The notes beneath the pieces were generated by a model. It was not told the origin of the DNA and did not search any database. It saw only the letters and a program-made list of their open reading frames with translations. Shown here piece after piece: positions 52,023 through 62,800 of a stretch of DNA of 64,000 bases (position 1 is its first letter; the number at the start of each line of letters is the position of its first letter). Both the position numbers and the translations under genes were made by a program. The stretch is from DASUFP01 sp036274495 (GTDB taxonomy: Bacteria; Bacteroidota; Bacteroidia; AKYH767-A; OLB10): positions 1 to 64,000 of the forward strand of contig DASUFP010000023.1 of the NCBI GenBank assembly GCA_036274495.1, read 5' to 3'.

Positions 52023-54074
52023 ATGAAAAAAACGCTTCTGTTCTCTCTTGTGGCCGCCACTATTGTAATGGCGGTATCCTGTAAATCAAATAAAGAAAAA
52101 GAGGAGTCCGCCGCTCCTGATTTTCTGGCTTCCAACATCGACAGCACGATAAAGCCCGGCGACGACTTCTTTATGTTTGCCAACAACAACTGGTTCAAGA
52201 ATCATCCGATACCGGCCAGCGAAGCCTACAACGGACTTTGGCAGTTGATTCGTGACACCATCAATGCCCAGATTCATGATATCTGTGTTGAAGCCGCTTC
52301 CATGAAGGATGCGCCCGCCGGCAGCAACAAGCAGAAAATTGGCGATATGTTTTTCTCAGGCATGGACAGTACATCTATCAATGCTGCAGGCATTTCGGCG
52401 CTGAAGCCCGAAATGGATATGATTGACGGCGTAAAAGATGCCGCCGGACTGGCCTCGGCAGCAGCAATGGTGCACAATGTTTCAAGTGCGCCGATGTTCG
52501 GACTGTATGTAGGACAGGATGATAAAATCAGCAGCAAGTATGCAATCTTTCTGATGCAGGGCGGATTAAGTTTGCCCGACAGAAGCTACTATTTTGATAA
52601 GGACGACAGAGCCGTTAAAGTGCGCGCTGCTTTTATGGATCACCTGCGCAATATGTTTGTGATAATGGGATATGATACTGCAAAGGCAGTTCGTTCGGCC
52701 GAAGGATTAATGAAGCTGGAAACAGCAATTGCAAAAACTTCCCGCAAACGTGAAGACACCCGCGATCCGCATCGCAATTACAACAAAATGGCGTTGCCTG
52801 CATTTGAAAAAACAACGCCGGCCTTTAACTGGGAAATGTTTATAAGTGGCATCGGACTGAAAAATGCGGATACCGTAATTGTTGGTCAGCCTGAATTTTT
52901 TACCGCCCTCAACGGGTACCTGAAAGCTACTCTGTTAGATACCTGGAAAGACTATCTGAAATTTCACCTGGTGCGCGGCCTGACTTCTTATCTGGATGAT
53001 GCCACCTATAAGGAGGCTTTCAATTTTTATTCAACTACCTTGAGAGGAATTGAAGAGCCCCGTCCCCGCTGGAAGCGCGTTACCGATCAGACTAACAGTT
53101 CACTTGGCGAGTTAATCGGGCAAGTGTATGTGGATGAATACCTCCCTAAAGGCACAAAGGAAAAACTCACGGAAATCGGGACGCAGATTAAGGACGTTTA
53201 TGCTGAGCGTATCAAGAACCTCGACTGGATGAGTCCCGAAACAAAAGAGAAGGCCCTTAACAAACTTTCTACCATGGTAATGAAAGTGGGTTATCCCGAT
53301 AAATGGAAAGATCTTTCCACATTACAAACAGACCGTTCTTCGTATGTGCGCAACGTTATGAATGCCAACAAATGGGAGTTTGATTACATGCTCAATAAAT
53401 TCGGCAAACCGGTCGACCGTACCGAATGGGATATGTATCCCCAAACATACAACGCATATTATAATCCGTCCAACAACGAAATTGTAGTTCCGGGATGTAA
53501 TATTATTGTTCCCGGTTACGAGCGTGTGCTTGCTGATGACGCCATACTCTATTCAATTATTGGCGGCTCGACATTCGGACATGAAATCACTCATGGTTTT
53601 GATGATCAGGGAAGCAAATACGATGAGAAGGGAAATCTTGAAAACTGGTGGACACCTGAAGACAGCACACGCTTTTTTGCTAAAACGCGTATGGTTGTTG
53701 ATCAGTTCAGCCAGTACATCGCGGTTGACAGTCTTCACATCAACGGAGAAATGACGCAGGGTGAGAACATTGCCGACATTGGCGGAATAATGATGGGTTA
53801 CGAAGCATTTAAGAAAACCGCGCAGTACAAAAATCACGAAATCATCGGCGGACTGACACCTGATCAGCGATTTTTCCTGGGATATGCCCTTGCATGGATG
53901 ATTAATATGCGTCCTGAATCGGTTGCCAACCAGGTGCGAAGCGATGTGCATTCGCCTGCCAAGTTCAGGGTAATAGGACCTTTGGCAAACATGAAAGCAT
54001 TTCATGAGACGTTTGACATTAAGCCGGGCGACTTTATGTACCGCCCTGACAGCATGCTGGTAAACATCTGGTAA
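52023..54074 (+). CDS. M13 family zinc metallopeptidase (neprilysin/PepO type), lipoprotein
   Basis: A 683-residue lipoprotein (signal ending AVSC at the ATG at 52023; the upstream TTG is unlikely). The N-terminal domain has FASNI-type start features (PGDDFFMFANNNWF) typical of PepO. The catalytic zinc site is HEITH in FGHEITHGFDDQGSKYD near residue 518, with the third ligand Glu in GENIADIGG near 580. The substrate-binding NAYYNPSNNEIVVP segment is present, and RVIGPLANMKAFHETF leads to a C-terminus of the usual kind. It probably degrades short peptides in the periplasm or at the cell surface. Confidence 0.95.
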   Translation: MKKTLLFSLVAATIVMAVSCKSNKEKEESAAPDFLASNIDSTIKPGDDFFMFANNNWFKNHPIPASEAYNGLWQLIRDTINAQIHDICVEAASMKDAPAGSNKQKIGDMFFSGMDSTSINAAGISALKPEMDMIDGVKDAAGLASAAAMVHNVSSAPMFGLYVGQDDKISSKYAIFLMQGGLSLPDRSYYFDKDDRAVKVRAAFMDHLRNMFVIMGYDTAKAVRSAEGLMKLETAIAKTSRKREDTRDPHRNYNKMALPAFEKTTPAFNWEMFISGIGLKNADTVIVGQPEFFTALNGYLKATLLDTWKDYLKFHLVRGLTSYLDDATYKEAFNFYSTTLRGIEEPRPRWKRVTDQTNSSLGELIGQVYVDEYLPKGTKEKLTEIGTQIKDVYAERIKNLDWMSPETKEKALNKLSTMVMKVGYPDKWKDLSTLQTDRSSYVRNVMNANKWEFDYMLNKFGKPVDRTEWDMYPQTYNAYYNPSNNEIVVPGCNIIVPGYERVLADDAILYSIIGGSTFGHEITHGFDDQGSKYDEKGNLENWWTPEDSTRFFAKTRMVVDQFSQYIAVDSLHINGEMTQGENIADIGGIMMGYEAFKKTAQYKNHEIIGGLTPDQRFFLGYALAWMINMRPESVANQVRSDVHSPAKFRVIGPLANMKAFHETFDIKPGDFMYRPDSMLVNIW

Positions 54075-54099
54075 CAGATACGGAAATACTTTAAAAACG

Positions 54100-54134
54100 A
54101 AACCGGTTCATGCGATAAGTATGAACCGGTTTTT
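54100..54134 (+). terminator. Rho-independent terminator after the M13 peptidase gene
   Basis: AAACCGGTTCAT (54100-54111) pairs perfectly with ATGAACCGGTTT (54121-54132) around a 9-nt loop and is followed by T. It sits between convergent genes and may work in both directions. Confidence 0.85.
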
Positions 54135-54161
54135 AGTTGTTATTGTTTTCGCCGATTAAAA

Positions 54162-54584
54162 TCATGGCCTGGCAGCCATACATTTTTCTTCTTTTTTACG
54201 CATGGTCTTAATGTCGGCCTCAGTATGATCGTCGTACCCACACAGGTGCAGTAATCCATGTGCCATAACCCGGTGCAGTTCGTCGCTAAAGGGAACGCCG
54301 TATGATTTTGCATTTATTTTTACTCTGGCAATGCTTATAAAGATATCGCCTCCCAGCACTTTTCCCTCTTCGGCATTTAAAGGAAACGTTATAATGTCGG
54401 TAAAGTAATCGTGTCCCAGGTATTTTTTATTCAGCTTACGCAGATAGGGATCGGAGCAAAAAACATAGTTGAGTTTTCCGATCTCCTTTTTTTCCATAGC
54501 GGCACAGCTGCTGAGCCATTTGCTGAGCATGCGCTTTTGCGGCAGGACAAAGCGGATTTTTTCTGAGAAAAACTCGAGTTCCAT
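54162..54584 (-). CDS. ybeY: Endoribonuclease YbeY (rRNA maturation and ribosome quality control)
   Basis: A single-strand-specific metallo-RNase acting in 16S rRNA 3'-end maturation. The 140-residue length is typical. The zinc motif is HGLLHLCGYDDH (residues 109-120): His109 and His113 are clear, and the third ligand position has Asp119 next to His120, whereas E. coli YbeY has His at the 11th place of the motif. FTDIITFPL and LGGDIFISI are family segments. It is convergent with the M13 gene. The 302-nt gap upstream holds nothing recognised. Confidence 0.93.
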   Translation of the reverse strand: MELEFFSEKIRFVLPQKRMLSKWLSSCAAMEKKEIGKLNYVFCSDPYLRKLNKKYLGHDYFTDIITFPLNAEEGKVLGGDIFISIARVKINAKSYGVPFSDELHRVMAHGLLHLCGYDDHTEADIKTMRKKEEKCMAARP

Positions 54585-54886
54585 AATAGAGTTAGTAAAA
54601 ATATAAAAAGATTTAAAACGACAAAATCAGAAAAATTCAATTTTTACCGGCTTACAGCCTTTTATGAAACAGATATATTTTATCTATATCCTTTCGATAA
54701 GTAATGTATGTCTTAGCCTCGAAATGGGGGCGTGAAATACCTCATGAGATAACAGGATAGTACATTTGAATGTTAGGGTTGCAAAAGGAATTTTGCCCGC
54801 AGGCAACTGTAAAATTTCGAATAATAATTAACCGCCCGGCGGCTGAATTAATTTAAAAAAAAAGATGAAAAAGGCACAATGGTTTC
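54585..54886. other. AT-rich intergenic region upstream of ybeY
   Basis: 302 nt between ybeY and the RsbW-like gene, both on the minus strand. No open frame, tRNA or clear promoter is seen. GTTGC (54779-54783) and GCAAC further on form a loose hairpin, and a GC-rich CCGCCCGGCGGC stretch near 54830 could be a weak terminator for the RsbW-like gene. Confidence 0.45.
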
Positions 54887-55321
54887 TTAAGCCATCATAT
54901 CGTTGTGTGTTTTGAAATACAATTCAACAACACGTCCGTTATCAGAAAATATAACCTGATCGGCCAGGTGCTTCATCAGGAATACGCCGCGTCCTGTAGG
55001 TTTTTCAAGATTTTCAGGAGCTGTAGGATCGGGCAGGTTGTAATAATCAAAACCGCGGCCCTCATCTGAAACCGTAAAGCTGATGCGGTCGCCATCAACT
55101 TCGTACAGCACACTTACCTGTTTGGTAGCATCAAGAGCATTGCCGTGCTGAATGGCATTGTTAACCGCTTCGGTAACGGCAACCAGAATATTGCCATAGG
55201 CATCTTCATGGATATCGAATTCCTTTTTCAGGTCGTCGATTACCTTTTCAATGATATTTATGCTGTGTGGTTCGGAGGGAACTTGCAGAGATTGGGAGTA
55301 CTTGGTAGAGGAGGTCATCAT
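54887..55321 (-). CDS. Anti-sigma factor-type ATPase (RsbW/HATPase_c_2 family)
   Basis: A 144-residue GHKL ATPase domain without any sensor or membrane part. The N box is EAVNNAIQHGN (51-61), the G1 box DEGRGFD (86-92) and the G2 box GRGVFLM (110-116). Such proteins are serine kinases that bind a sigma factor or phosphorylate an anti-sigma antagonist (RsbV type); neither partner is in the window. It starts 2 nt after the stop of the large coiled-coil membrane protein gene, so the two are expressed together. Confidence 0.88.
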   Translation of the reverse strand: MMTSSTKYSQSLQVPSEPHSINIIEKVIDDLKKEFDIHEDAYGNILVAVTEAVNNAIQHGNALDATKQVSVLYEVDGDRISFTVSDEGRGFDYYNLPDPTAPENLEKPTGRGVFLMKHLADQVIFSDNGRVVELYFKTHNDMMA

Positions 55322-55323
55322 CG

Positions 55324-58300
55324 CTATTTTTCCAGGGTTTGAAAATAGTAATTTACAAGGTTTTTATAAAAAGAATTCATTCCGGGAGGAATTGTTTGTA
55401 ACAATTCTATCTCCTTCATTTTCAGCTTTTTAAATTCTTCAAACTGTCCGGGGTTTCTGAAGATGGCATCTTTAGCCTCATTCGACTCCCTTCTTTGTTC
55501 CTGTTCGCGCTCCCGTTCGGCCTTTTCACTCTCAAGTAAACGGGTCAAAATTTCCTCTTGCCGGCGGATGGTTTCCTGCGACAAACGTTTATTCACCAGG
55601 TCTTTTTCTGTCTCTTCCATTTGCTTGGCAACATTTTCAAGATCACCAAGAGTTCCTTTGCCGTCCTTATTTTCCTGATTGTTCATTTTCTGCAGTTCAT
55701 TACGTAAGGCTTCCTGTTGTGCAGCCAGCCTGGCAAGCTCTTCACTCATTCCGCCCTCTCCTTGTTTGCCTTTACCTTTCTGCTCACCCGGTTTTTGTCC
55801 TTCCATTTTCTTCTTCAGCGCTTTCATCTGTTCATTCAGTTTTTGCTGTGCCTGCCGCAACTGTTCCGATGAGGGGGAGGGTTTTCCTTGTCCGCTTTTT
55901 GGTTTTTTACAATTGCCGCTTCCCTGCATTTGCATCTGCATTTGCTGCTGCATCTGATCCATGGCTTCACTGAGCAGCAGTGCAAGGTTATTTGCCGAAG
56001 TCATGGTGTACTGCTGGTTGCTGCGTGCCTGTGGAACCAGCCGGTCCTGTAAATTCAAAATGGATTTGTCGATGTTATCGTTTATGGAGGCTATCTCAGC
56101 ATTCACCGTTGCCTGAATCTGCACCACACGTTTTCCGAGGGCCTGCAGTGAGTCCTCAATAACCACAGCATCTTCTTTAAGTTTCTGCTGGGTTTGTGCA
56201 AGTGCAATGTAACGGGGATCGTTGATGTTTACTTCTTTCAGATCCTGCATCAGCTGTTCCTGATCAAATGAAAAAGAAATCAGGTTTTCCAGTAATCCGC
56301 GAAGCGATGCCATATCCTCTTCAGCCTGTTCCTGCTCCTGTTGCTGCTGTTGTTGCTTCATCTTTTGCGAAAGCTGCTGCATTTTCTGCGAGGCATTTTT
56401 CTGCGACTTGGAGGCTTTCTTGCTGTTCTTTTGTCCGAGTTGTTCTTCGCTCTGCTGCATATCCTCCGAGATCTGTTCCATATCCTCCTTGTTGTCGCCA
56501 ATCTCCTGTGGAAATTCGAGTTCCTGGTTTTTTTCTTCCAGTTCTTTCATATCCTTTTTAAACTGGTCAAAGGAGTCGTTCAGTTCTTTTTGTTTGTCTT
56601 TGTTTTCCTGCGCGTCGGCGTCTTTCTGATTCTCGGTTTTATCGGCAAGCTTATCCTGTTCATCAGCCATACGGTCAAGCTTATCAATGGCATCTTTCAT
56701 TTTTTGTTCAACCTCAAGTTGTTTGAACAGTTCCAGCGTGCGGTCAAGTTGCTTTTCAAGATCTTTAGAATCGAGCTTCATGTTTTCCACCATCTTCTGC
56801 ATCTGTTCCTTATCCACTTCACTCAGCATTTTTTCCAGCTCTTTCATCAACTGCTTCATCTCATCCGACATCAATTTGTCGAACAGGTCATCAAGCTGTT
56901 TCTTTTTCTCGGCAAGTTCGTTATTAGGACGGTACTCGTTATCTCTGGCGTTGTTCATCCGGTTTTGCTTACGGATGTCTTCCACCTGCTTTTCCAGTTC
57001 CTTTTGCTGTTTGAGGATATCCTCAATTTTTTTGCGGTCGTCGTAGGTGAGCTCCTTTTTTTGAAGCATATCTTTTGCCGCTTTATTTAGTTGCTGCTGC
57101 AGTTTCCGGCTTTCTTCCAGGCTTTTTTGCAGATCGTCTTTCAGCTTTGATGCGTTTTCTTCCGATTTCTCAGCCAGCTCATCAAGTGTCGGGGCTTTAA
57201 AGAGCATTGCCTGGCTTCTTGATGCTTTGGGGCCATGAATACCATCGTTGTCCCACACTTCAAAATAATATTCAATTTCGGAACCGGGACTAACGGCCAT
57301 CGGCTGCATGTTCCAGGAGTAGAAAAACTGATCCTGCGCGGTTCCTTTTGCAAGCGGCAGTACTTCTTTCTTTAATTCTTTATCGGCCGGAGAGCCATCA
57401 CCTTTTTTCAAATACCGGTAATTGAATGTGAGCTTGCTAAAACCGTAATCGTCCTTAATTACTCCCTTGAAATACATCAGTTGTGTACTGAACGAATCGG
57501 CTTGCTGTTCAACCTGGATCACAGGATATAAATCAGGGATCACGGTGATGCCGTATGCCATCGAATCGCGGCCACGGATAAACTCATTGGAAGCTGTTAC
57601 GGCATAGGGGGTTGACTGATACACCTGCCTTGCAAACGAGAAGGTGTTTTTTTGCGGAGCAAGCGCAAAGGTGGTGTCGGCAAATGAAATAGCGAGTCCG
57701 CTGGCGTTGCTGGCATTAAACTTCCAGTTAACCTTTGTTCCTGCGGGAACGGTAAGGTCTCCTGTGTTGCTGAGCACCTCATTTCTTCGGCCTGTGTACG
57801 CGGGATAGTTAATGGAAACATTAAAGTTAAGCACCGTCGGATTAGGGATTACTTTAATGGCAAATTCATTGGAATTATATCCGCCGGCAAGGAGATGAAA
57901 GCGTTCTGATTTTCGGATGTTTCTGAATGTGTAGCTAAACGCGACGCGCGATTCCTTATCGAGCCGGAACTGATTTTTACCAAGTGAAATGTATACCTCA
58001 TCGGGAACGGTAGTACCCTCTATGGCAACATGAACTGTGTAGTCGTCGCCCTGTACCGCCTGCATATCGTTATTGGTAACTACAAAGCGAAATGGCGCTG
58101 GCGTTTCATAGTAAGTATCATGATTCATCAGCCGTTTACTGCCGTCAAACAACAGGCTGGGCGCTGCAAAGAGCACAATCAGCAAAGCGGCCAGGGGTGC
58201 TGCCGCATAGCGAAGGTATTTCCGGTTTACCGAAGTGTCGACGGCGGCGGCAAAAGCAACCGGACGCATGGCTTCAATGCGCTGGTCAATGGCGGCAAGC

Positions 58301-58689
58301 AAGAGTGCATGATTCGAAGAAGAAGTATCGGCAAGTGCTTTGAGCTGTAAGGTATTCAGCAGCTTATCGCTGATATCGCTGAAGTGCAATCCAATCATTC
58401 TAGCTGCTTCCTCGTGAGAAATTACTTTTCCAAGACGATAAAGCCGCGAGACAGGAATCAGAATCAGTTTCCAGACAGAAAATCCGGCAGCCACAATAAA
58501 ACCCCAGAAGAGGATGGTACGAATGGTAGTGGAGAAATGGCCGAAGTACTCTGCACCGGAAAAAATAAGCCACGCGGGTATCAACAGCAAAAATGCAAGT
58601 AAGCTGCCCCGTATAACCTGCATTTTATAGTACCGCCTCGTAAATGCATCGATGCGGTTGATAAGTTGGTTGAATGCGGCTGAATTCAT
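55324..58689 (-). CDS. Large membrane-anchored coiled-coil protein (DUF4175-like)
   Basis: A 1121-residue protein starting at the ATG at 58689, which has a matching promoter box; the longer frame from TTG is not supported. Two or three membrane segments lie near the N-terminus (about 32-90 and 155-180). They are followed by beta-sandwich regions with strands such as SINYPAYTGRRNEVL (about 190-500), and then by about 550 residues of highly charged coiled coil rich in Lys, Glu and Gln, with poly-Gln and QMQMQMQ stretches. This fits the DUF4175-type family found in Bacteroidota. It is directly followed by an RsbW-like ATPase gene. Its function is unknown; an envelope-stress or scaffold role is conceivable. 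Confidence 0.82.
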   Translation of the reverse strand: MNSAAFNQLINRIDAFTRRYYKMQVIRGSLLAFLLLIPAWLIFSGAEYFGHFSTTIRTILFWGFIVAAGFSVWKLILIPVSRLYRLGKVISHEEAARMIGLHFSDISDKLLNTLQLKALADTSSSNHALLLAAIDQRIEAMRPVAFAAAVDTSVNRKYLRYAAAPLAALLIVLFAAPSLLFDGSKRLMNHDTYYETPAPFRFVVTNNDMQAVQGDDYTVHVAIEGTTVPDEVYISLGKNQFRLDKESRVAFSYTFRNIRKSERFHLLAGGYNSNEFAIKVIPNPTVLNFNVSINYPAYTGRRNEVLSNTGDLTVPAGTKVNWKFNASNASGLAISFADTTFALAPQKNTFSFARQVYQSTPYAVTASNEFIRGRDSMAYGITVIPDLYPVIQVEQQADSFSTQLMYFKGVIKDDYGFSKLTFNYRYLKKGDGSPADKELKKEVLPLAKGTAQDQFFYSWNMQPMAVSPGSEIEYYFEVWDNDGIHGPKASRSQAMLFKAPTLDELAEKSEENASKLKDDLQKSLEESRKLQQQLNKAAKDMLQKKELTYDDRKKIEDILKQQKELEKQVEDIRKQNRMNNARDNEYRPNNELAEKKKQLDDLFDKLMSDEMKQLMKELEKMLSEVDKEQMQKMVENMKLDSKDLEKQLDRTLELFKQLEVEQKMKDAIDKLDRMADEQDKLADKTENQKDADAQENKDKQKELNDSFDQFKKDMKELEEKNQELEFPQEIGDNKEDMEQISEDMQQSEEQLGQKNSKKASKSQKNASQKMQQLSQKMKQQQQQQEQEQAEEDMASLRGLLENLISFSFDQEQLMQDLKEVNINDPRYIALAQTQQKLKEDAVVIEDSLQALGKRVVQIQATVNAEIASINDNIDKSILNLQDRLVPQARSNQQYTMTSANNLALLLSEAMDQMQQQMQMQMQGSGNCKKPKSGQGKPSPSSEQLRQAQQKLNEQMKALKKKMEGQKPGEQKGKGKQGEGGMSEELARLAAQQEALRNELQKMNNQENKDGKGTLGDLENVAKQMEETEKDLVNKRLSQETIRRQEEILTRLLESEKAEREREQEQRRESNEAKDAIFRNPGQFEEFKKLKMKEIELLQTIPPGMNSFYKNLVNYYFQTLEK

Positions 58690-58704
58690 GGCGTTTCTGC
58701 TATA

Positions 58705-58712
58705 CAAAGGTA
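58705..58712 (-). promoter_or_regulatory. TANNTTTG -7 box of the coiled-coil protein gene
   Basis: TACCTTTG on the minus strand, 15 nt before the ATG at 58689. It fits the Bacteroidota -7 consensus exactly and supports the ATG start. Confidence 0.5.
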
Positions 58713-58864
58713 CTTCAAAAACGTCTGAAAAGGGGATAAAATATGCGGCCCGGATAATATTTGACACAAGCCCGACGGCCTGTCAAACAATGACTTTCAG
58801 GATGCGACCGGACCCCACCCGGCGGCATTTTGCATCCCTGTGAATAATCAGGACAGTAAAAACC

Positions 58865-59872
58865 TCAGAACCGGATCAGTTTGTTGCCTTTTTCAATCGA
58901 CAACAATAGCGAAAACTCAATACCTCCGCGGTTACTGCTGTATGAACTCAGGTAAGAGGTATTTACATCGTAGCTGATTCGGAACGTGTGTCCTCCGTAG
59001 CGCAAACCGAACTGTGCAATAATCGCATCCTTTAACCGGTAGTTCAATCCGAACAAAGCCTGGTAACCGGTATCCTTGATTTTATAAAATCCAAGAGCGC
59101 CAATATTCAACTCCGAAGCTTGTGCCTGATGCATGTACAATGCCGATGCGGTTATATCCAGGGACTCATTCACATAAAAATCAGATCCGCCGTTGAGCGC
59201 AAATCGCATGGGCAACCGGCTCTTTGTATCGTTAAACGATTCGTTGGGCATTGTCGCATGGTAAATGGAAAATCCGCCAAAAGGATGATACGTCTTTTTA
59301 TTATCAGTGAGTTTGTAATAGATACCAAGGTTGGCGTCAAAATTTACAACACTGGTTTTGTCGAATGTTTCATTGCTGGAGATGCCTGTGTCAAATCCTC
59401 CCGGCGATTGTGAAGAATACTGGTTATCGAAAGTAAAGTTGTTCGGATCAAAACTTTTGTTGATCACACCCACCTGTACCCCTACCGTAAGCGAGTGGGG
59501 TCCGTTGGGATCGTCCATAATCTGGTATGCGCCCGACAAGAGAAAGTTGGCGGTATTAAATCCTCCGGTGCCGGCATGGTTGTCGACAAAGTAACATCCC
59601 ACACCAAATTTCTTGAATGTTTTATCAACAGAAATAAAGGATGTTGAATAGGGCTTTCCGGTAATCGATTTCCATTGGGTACGATAATCGGCATATATCC
59701 GGTAATCAGCGTTGTCACCGAAGTAAATTCCTGTTAAAGCCGGGTTCAGATACAACGGTGCCGCATCAAACTGCGATAAGTGAAAGTCCTGCGCGAACCC
59801 CGTGCCGCAAAACAGCGTGAGCAGAGAAGACAAACAGCAAATTAGCGATTTCTTTTTCATATAGAATGGCAT
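58865..59872 (-). CDS. PorP/SprF family T9SS-associated membrane protein
   Basis: A 335-residue outer membrane beta-barrel. A signal peptide (ending GFAQDF) precedes the family start HLSQFDAAPLYLNPALTG, then YRTQWKSITGKPYST, INKSFDPNNFTFDNQYSS, and strands to the end. Met5 (ATG at 59860) would give a tidier signal peptide than Met1; both are possible. SprF-type proteins are needed to export partner proteins with type B C-terminal domains, and it follows such a cargo gene after 4 nt. It is related to the N-terminal part of the fusion protein at 36201-38489 but lacks TSP3 and OmpA domains. Confidence 0.92.
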   Translation of the reverse strand: MPFYMKKKSLICCLSSLLTLFCGTGFAQDFHLSQFDAAPLYLNPALTGIYFGDNADYRIYADYRTQWKSITGKPYSTSFISVDKTFKKFGVGCYFVDNHAGTGGFNTANFLLSGAYQIMDDPNGPHSLTVGVQVGVINKSFDPNNFTFDNQYSSQSPGGFDTGISSNETFDKTSVVNFDANLGIYYKLTDNKKTYHPFGGFSIYHATMPNESFNDTKSRLPMRFALNGGSDFYVNESLDITASALYMHQAQASELNIGALGFYKIKDTGYQALFGLNYRLKDAIIAQFGLRYGGHTFRISYDVNTSYLSSYSSNRGGIEFSLLLSIEKGNKLIRF

Positions 59873-59876
59873 TGCA

Positions 59877-62800
59877 TCATTTTAAAATTGTGACATCTCC
59901 GCTGATTCGAACATCGGTATTGGAGATAGTAGTACCGGTGAGAATCCAAACATATTTTCCATTGGGCTGTTTGGCTCCCTTGTAAGTGCCATCCCATCCA
60001 TCGGACTGGCTGTTTGAACGGAATATTTCATTACCCCATTCGTTGAACACTCTGAAATCAAATTTCACAAACGGACCGCCTTTCACATAAAGGATGTCGT
60101 TGTTGCCGTCGTTGTCGGGGGTGAATGCCGATGGTACCGCAACCACACCGCCCGGTTCCGAAACCGGCTCATCGGTAATTACAAACGGGTAGGCAATAGT
60201 GTCGGTACAACCATTGGCGCTTGTTGCTATAAGAACAACCTGATAATTTCCCGCTTGCTGAAATGCATGTGAGGGATCCGCATCGGAAGTTGAAGAGCCG
60301 TCACCAAAATCCCAAAACCACGAGAGGGAATTCAACGATTGATTGGTGTAGTTGACTAACGTATTGGCCGTATACGAACCTCCGTTTGGCGTGTAGGCGG
60401 CAACCGGTAAAGCGGTTACATTAACGGCTTGCGAATAAGTGGCCGAACACCCGTTAATATCCGTTACAATGAGTGTTACATTGTAAATTCCTGCAGCAGC
60501 AAACTGATGCACCGGATTTTCTATTCCCGCTGATGTTCCGTCACCGAAGTCCCAGCTCCATTGTATGAGCGTGCTTCCGGACGCTGTTGATCCATCCGTA
60601 AAGTAGACCGAATCGGAAACGCAATTCTGAACCGAGGTATACAATGCCGCCGGCGGCAGGGTAACGGTCACATTACCTGTTATGCTCTGCTGACATCCCG
60701 CTTGTGTAGTTACAATTAAGGTTACCGGATAGGTACCTGCCGCTGAATAATCGTGGGCCGGATTCTGCAACGTGTCGGTTCCGCCGTCACCAAAATCCCA
60801 CATCCATGAGGTAATAACTCCTCCGTTACCGGATGATAAATCGGTAAAGTTGAGTGTTGAGGAACACGATCCGGTATGAGTGAATAATGCAGTGGGAGTT
60901 GCTGACGGATAAACGGTATCCGTAAACAGGGCACTGCATCCGGCAGATGTAGTTACCGACAACGTAACGACATAACTTCCTGCTGATCCGAATATATGTA
61001 CCGGGTTTTGTAAAGTACTGGAAGTACCGTCACCAAAATCCCACGACCAGCCGGTGATTGAACTTCCGGTTACAGCGGAAGCATCCGTGAACTGAATGGT
61101 ATCGTTGCACGATGATACAAAGGTATAAGCGGCAACAGGCATTTCAAACAACTGAACCGAATCGGTAACAGCTGCGCTGCACCCGGAGTCGGAAGTAACC
61201 GTAAAAGTCACCGGATATATTCCGGCTGACTGATACAGGTGTGCAGTGTTTTCATTTGCAGATGAGGTGCTGTCGCCAAAATCCCAATTCCATCCATTAA
61301 TGGTGCCTGATGCTATGGATGCACTGCTGGTGAAGACCACCGAATCGGATATACAGTTGGCAAGAGATGTAAATGCTGCAACAGGTATCGGGTTCAGATA
61401 AACCGGCATCGTCACCGTGTCGGAACATCCAAACTGTGTAGTTGTAATCAGCGAAACATTATATGCTCCGTAATTCGGGAACAGGTGCTGAGGATTTTGA
61501 GCCGTATCAGTGGTGCCATCGCCAAAATCCCATTGCCATGAACTGATGGTATCGTTTACAACAACTGTGCTATCGGTAAATTGTAACAGCTGACCACAGG
61601 TTGAGCCATGCGTAAAGGCAGATTGTGGCAATGCATGAATGGTTAACATCATACTGTCAGCTACTCCCGGGAAAGGTCCGTTGCTGTTTGATGTAAGAAG
61701 AATTACCGCATTGCCGGAGGCAATATCCGCCGAGCCGGGGATATAGGTAACATTCATTGTTGTATCGTCGGGCAAAAAGGTTCCGTTGCCGGATGTGGTC
61801 CATTGGCCGCCATTAGCATTGACGATTGTACCTGATAAACTGATTGCTCCCCCTTCGCAAATTGCCTGATCTGCACCCGCATCCACAAGAATGGGGTTTG
61901 TAATGATGGTTATAACCACCGTATCAGGATTTACAATACAACTTTGTGATGAGGTAAGCACAAGCGACACGGTTCCTGCAAGTATATCTCCATTGCTGAT
62001 CTGGTAAATTGCCGAAAGCGAAGTGTCGGCAGGCACAAAGGTTCCGCTGCCTGTTGTGGTCCACTGACCTGTTCCGGTTCCACCAGTAACAGTTCCGTTA
62101 ATTGGAATATTCACATTACTTGAGTAAACGGTTGTGTCAGCGCCTGCATCAATCACAGGCACAGTGGTAATCGAAATGTTCATGGTGTCAACTGCAGCCT
62201 GACAACTACCATTATTGAGTGAAGTAAGAATAAGTGTCACACTTCCGGCAGCAGTATCAGCACTGCTGAATATGTACGTTGCATTTAAGTCGGTATTCGA
62301 TGGCGTAAATGTTCCGCTTCCTGAAGTAGTCCAGATTCCTGTACCCGATCCTCCCGAAACAGTACCCACCAGATTAACGGCAGCCACATAATCACATACT
62401 ATCTGATCGGGGCCTGCATTTGCTACATTCTGGTTGGAGATAAATACCGTTACAGAATCCACTGCAAAAGAGCAGGGGCCGTTTCCGTCAGGATCGTTCG
62501 TCTGGAGATAGAGCATAACAGATCCCGCACTGATGTCGTTTGCCGAAGGGGTGTAGAGCGGAGTCAGGGACTGATTGTTGTCGAACGTTCCCGAACCTGC
62601 AGTGCTCCAGGTAAATGCTGAAGCGCTTCCGCCGGGAGTTCCTGATAATTGTGCATCAGATCCTGAACAGATAAATACATCTGCACCGGCGTCAACCATG
62701 GCCCTCGGGTTAATGGTAATTGTTGCTGTTACCAACGAGGAGTCGCAAGAGCCTGAAGCGGCTATGAAATTGGTAATGGTATATGTTCCGGGAGTGCTGT

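Noticed and set aside
56341..57090. A 249-codon plus-strand frame rich in Leu and Phe
   Set aside because: It is the antisense of the Lys/Glu/Gln coiled coil of the membrane protein; such coils produce long hydrophobic antisense frames.
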